Source: Rutpela maculata
Taxonomy: Eukaryota; Arthropoda; Insecta; Coleoptera; Cerambycidae
Length of the DNA: 64,000 bases
Reading direction: 5' to 3'
NCBI GenBank assembly: GCA_936432065.2
Contig: OW386290.2
Coordinates: 55,074,843-55,138,842 of the forward strand
The notes under the pieces: model-generated
The model's input: only the letters and a program-made list of their open reading frames with translations
Told to the model about the DNA's origin: nothing
Databases searched by the model: none
Shown here: positions 61,578-64,000 of the stretch, piece by piece
How positions within the stretch are numbered: the first letter of the stretch is position 1
How the letters are laid out: each line of letters begins with the position of its first letter
Made by a program: the position numbers and the translations under genes

Positions 61578-61961
61578 GGGGCGAGCGTAGAGGCGACTTC
61601 AATGTGAATATCAGTCGATATTCCGTTGAAGCAACGTCGAGCGCGGTTAGTACTTGGATGGGCGACCCACCTATCTTGGGAAATACAGCGTTCTCGCCCC
61701 ACCTTCTAGAGGCTTGTATATCAGTGTATACTCGGAAGTTACGTAATTTCAGACGAGGATTACGTAGTGGATATACCATCCTTCGGAGGGGATGTAAAGC
61801 AGGCGGTCCCTTGTCTATTAAATGTTAGGCAAGTAAAAGATCCCTACTCTTCTTAAGGGAAGAGGTTCGGCAAAATTTCCAGGTTGGGGGTAGCTCGTCT
61901 CCTGGCGTCGGTGATAGGCCCTGGTAGCGGAAATAGGCCGACGTTAAATAGCTAAAAAAAA
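61578..61961 (+). mobile_element. 5S rRNA-headed SINE with poly-A tail
   Basis: A 384-bp insertion. The first 123 bases resemble 5S rRNA: AAGCAACGTCGAGCGCGGTT and AGTACTTGGATGGGCGACC (the 5S internal promoter region, 61630-61667). The ends GGGGCGAG (61578-61585) and CTCGCCCC (61693-61700) could pair as helix I. About 250 bases of unrelated body follow, then A10. AATAGTTATA is duplicated exactly at 61568-61577 and 61962-61971. The 5S head suggests a SINE3-class element transcribed by Pol III; the duplication and poly-A show LINE-mediated insertion. It is younger than the mariner-type host element. Confidence 0.9.
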
Positions 61962-62275
61962 AATAGTTATAAAATATTGCTCATCCCAGAATTTTATTTT
62001 TATTCTTATAATATTTTTTTTATTAATGTCCGATATGTCACGAAATATTAACCCTTATATATTTGAAATCAGGGAAAAAGATCTAAAAGAATACGTAAAA
62101 ACATAAAGGGTTTTCTATTTAAAAAGAACCTTCATTGTTACATCACGTGACCTATGCAAGCAATTGTTTTTTTAATTGCATTTAAAAGAAATATATGTAC
62201 AACCCTACAACTTTTATATGAAACTTTTTTTTTAATTTTCGTTAATAACGGAAGTAAATATAAAGAATAACCCTG

Positions 62276-62550
62276 TACAATATATAGGGTGAGGCAATAG
62301 TGCGTCCTACTTCGATATCTCGAGTTCTACGATAGCTGGAAATTAAAAAAAAATACAAGTAAACCAGAAATTATTTTCGAATATACAGGGCGGGACAAGA
62401 CGAAATTACAGGATCAAGTGCCTTTTTTAAAAATGGAATACTATGCATATTAATACATTGTTTGAAGCCTCTTTCTAGACTCTATTCATTCCTATATTAT
62501 TATTGACTACTCCAAACCACTTGGATGTACCTAATGAATTTTTTTGTTGA
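62276..62550. other. Unassigned sequence
   Basis: Contains TATAGGGTGAGGCAATAGTG near 62282, which resembles the end of an unidentified element. Confidence 0.3.
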
Positions 62551-62689
62551 AATACAAATACAAATACATTTATTGGTCTCATAAGCTACAAAATTTGTAG
62601 ATAAGACAAGTCAATAGAGATAGTTTAATACAGTAATATAAATAAGGCATTTAAAATAAAAAAAAAAAAATAAAAAAATATATATAGAA

Positions 62690-62875
62690 ATATAAAAATT
62701 GTAAAAATTGGACATTATGATAAATTAATTAAAATGTTTAAAAGTAAACATCAATAATTTACTTACAGAAAATCGTATGTTTATATAAAAACATAAAAAT
62801 TGTAAAAACTGGACATTACGATAATCAATTAAAATGTTTAAAAGTAAACATCAATAATTTACTTACAGAAAATCC
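62690..62875 (-). repeat. Tandem duplication in the LINE 3' UTR
   Basis: A unit of about 100 bp (AAAATTGTAAAAA...GGACATTA, AATTAAAATGTTTAAAAGTA, ACATCAATAATTTACTTACA) occurs twice with few differences. The duplicated block reaches into the last codons of the ORF. Confidence 0.85.
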
Positions 62876-64000
62876 TGTAGACTGTACGGTTCAAGATTAC
62901 ATATATAACCAAATGTATAATTTTTAAACTTTTTAAAATTTGTATACTCTTTAATGTGTTGGGGAAGCGCATTATAAAATTTCAGACACTGATAACGTGG
63001 ACAATTTTCAAGAAGTGTTAGACTGTGGATGGGTAATGCATAGTCGCCCTTGCATCTGGTATTATAGGGGTGATGTTGTTCGTGCTCTTGAAACTGGTTA
63101 CTGTGTTTTTTTACATATAAAATGCATTCATAAATAAATAAACCCGGTATGGTTAGCAAGTTGTTACTTTGAAAACTCCCCTGCAGGAAGCTAAAAAGCC
63201 CATTTTATATATGATTCTAATTGCTCTTTTTTGTATAGTAAAAATTTCCCCAAGATTAGAAGAACCACCCCAAATAGTTATTCCATATTTAGTTTTGCCG
63301 TAAAAGTTTGAATAATATATGGTTTTAAGCACCGATGTATCAAAAGACCTTGAAAGTACTCTTAATGCATAGCAAACGGAATTTAACTGTTGACTTAAAT
63401 TTTTTATATGGTCGTTCCACTTTAAGTTCGAATCCAAAGTTATTCCAAGAAGTTTTATGCTATCTTTGACAGGTATTTGTAAGTGCCCTAGTAATAAGTC
63501 AGAAGGAAAGTTCAAACTCGATTTGTCAGTTTTATAAAACATACCATTAGATTTGGATTCGTTGAGTATCAGTTGATTGATACAAAACCAATCTCTCAAA
63601 TTTTGCCAAATATCCCCGGCAAACTGTTCTATGTCAGAGATATTCTTACCTCTAATGAGGATATTGGTGTCATCGGCGTAACTCACGAGTCTGAAGTTGT
63701 TGTTGTTTGGGCATACGTTGGATAGATCATTTAGATAAACGACAAAGAGAAGGGGCCCAAGCACAGTACATTGTGGCACTCCTGTGTTATTAGTAACAGA
63801 ATCAGAAACGTATTTTTGCCTATGAATCAGATTTGATGTTTGTTGAGTACGATTTTTTAAGTAGGAAGAAAACCATTTGTGTGCTGTGCCTCTGACACCA
63901 AGTTTGTTCAACTTATCAAGTAAACATACATGGTTTAAAGTATCAAACGCCTTAGATAAGTCAAGAAATAGTCCGCAGGCAATTTCCCGACCATCCAAAC
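62863..64000 (-). pseudogene. LINE reverse transcriptase, 3' part
   Basis: Blocks: GLFLDLSKAFDTLNHVCLLD (block A), GVPQCTVLGPLLFVVYLNDL (block B, with Cys in place of the usual Gly of PQG), LVSYADDTNILIRG (catalytic YADD), IKLLGITLDSNLKWNDHIKN (block E) and a C-terminal TIPGLFIYECILYV to a stop at 62863. A one- or two-base indel near 63155-63165 shifts the frame between SCRGVFK and LLTIPGLFIYE. Otherwise the frame is open. The lineage resembles 4115-5588 but is clearly different in sequence. Confidence 0.88.

Larger units (their letters stand above)
61218..62275. mobile_element. Tc1/mariner-type element, internally deleted
   Basis: The ends are TAGGGTTATTCATTATAT and, read inward, CAGGGTTATTCTTTATAT. 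TA lies on both sides (61216-61217, 62276-62277). The inverted arms are about 220 bases (AAAAGTTGTAGGGTTGTA, AAACAATTGCTTGCATAGGT). A piece of transposase remains at 61470-61577, and a SINE has inserted beside it. Confidence 0.88.
62551..64000 (-). mobile_element. Non-LTR retrotransposon, 3' part, cut by window edge
   Basis: On the minus strand RT runs from 64000 to 62863, followed by a 3' UTR with a tandem duplication, then ACCAATAAATG and a (TATTTG)n tail at about 62555-62572. The 5' part (endonuclease, gag) lies outside the window. Confidence 0.88.

Noticed and set aside
61573..61828. Frames over the 5S-headed SINE
   Set aside because: Non-coding RNA-derived sequence explains the open frames.

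Overview
This is AT-rich, intron-scale or intergenic DNA from a eukaryote, most likely an arthropod and probably an insect. No host protein-coding gene with a believable exon structure is visible. The window is instead a dense, layered deposit of transposable elements. The insect leaning rests on the mix: R1-clade and other non-LTR retrotransposons, a Transib-like element, Tc1/mariner-like and hAT-like elements, tRNA- and 5S-headed SINEs, and many long-armed foldback elements. No species can be named from the sequence.

Layout. 1-3837: a foldback repeat (885-2235) and unassigned DNA. 3838-7565: a minus-strand non-LTR retrotransposon with gag zinc knuckles, endonuclease and reverse transcriptase (RT), split by a 265-bp hAT-type MITE. 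8214-10771: a 2.56-kb foldback whose ends read CACAGTG, flanked by CGTCG (Transib-like). 10822-11860: a tandem duplication with one copy filled by a 700-bp dispersed repeat and the other empty. 13095-13679 and 20395-22812: two foldbacks with CACAG...CTGTG ends and TAT target duplications. 13795-17062: a DNA transposon with an 8-bp duplication and a broken transposase gene. 25607-27575: an RT relic split by a 915-bp inverted-repeat element. 27970-31397: two adjoining foldbacks. 32885-34800: a plus-strand RT relic and a Helitron-like tail. 35087-37857: an LTR retrotransposon with gag and integrase fused and everything between deleted. 38590-47343: an 8.75-kb composite with long inverted arms, twelve GGACGCAG-type motifs and several elements nested inside it. 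47640-54030: RT relics, including an R1-clade one, and more foldbacks. 55560-55860: a 28S rRNA pseudogene. 61218-62275: a Tc1/mariner derivative containing a 5S-rRNA-headed SINE. 62551-64000: the 3' part of another non-LTR retrotransposon, cut by the window edge.

All coding remnants belong to mobile elements, and nearly all carry stops or frameshifts. There is no operon-like or pathway organisation. The useful information is in insertion boundaries, target duplications and nesting order, which are recorded entry by entry. I found no new cellular system. The best candidates for something undescribed are the 38590-47343 composite, the CACAGTG foldback, the 5S-headed SINE and the 700-bp repeat family flanked by TTTTTA.
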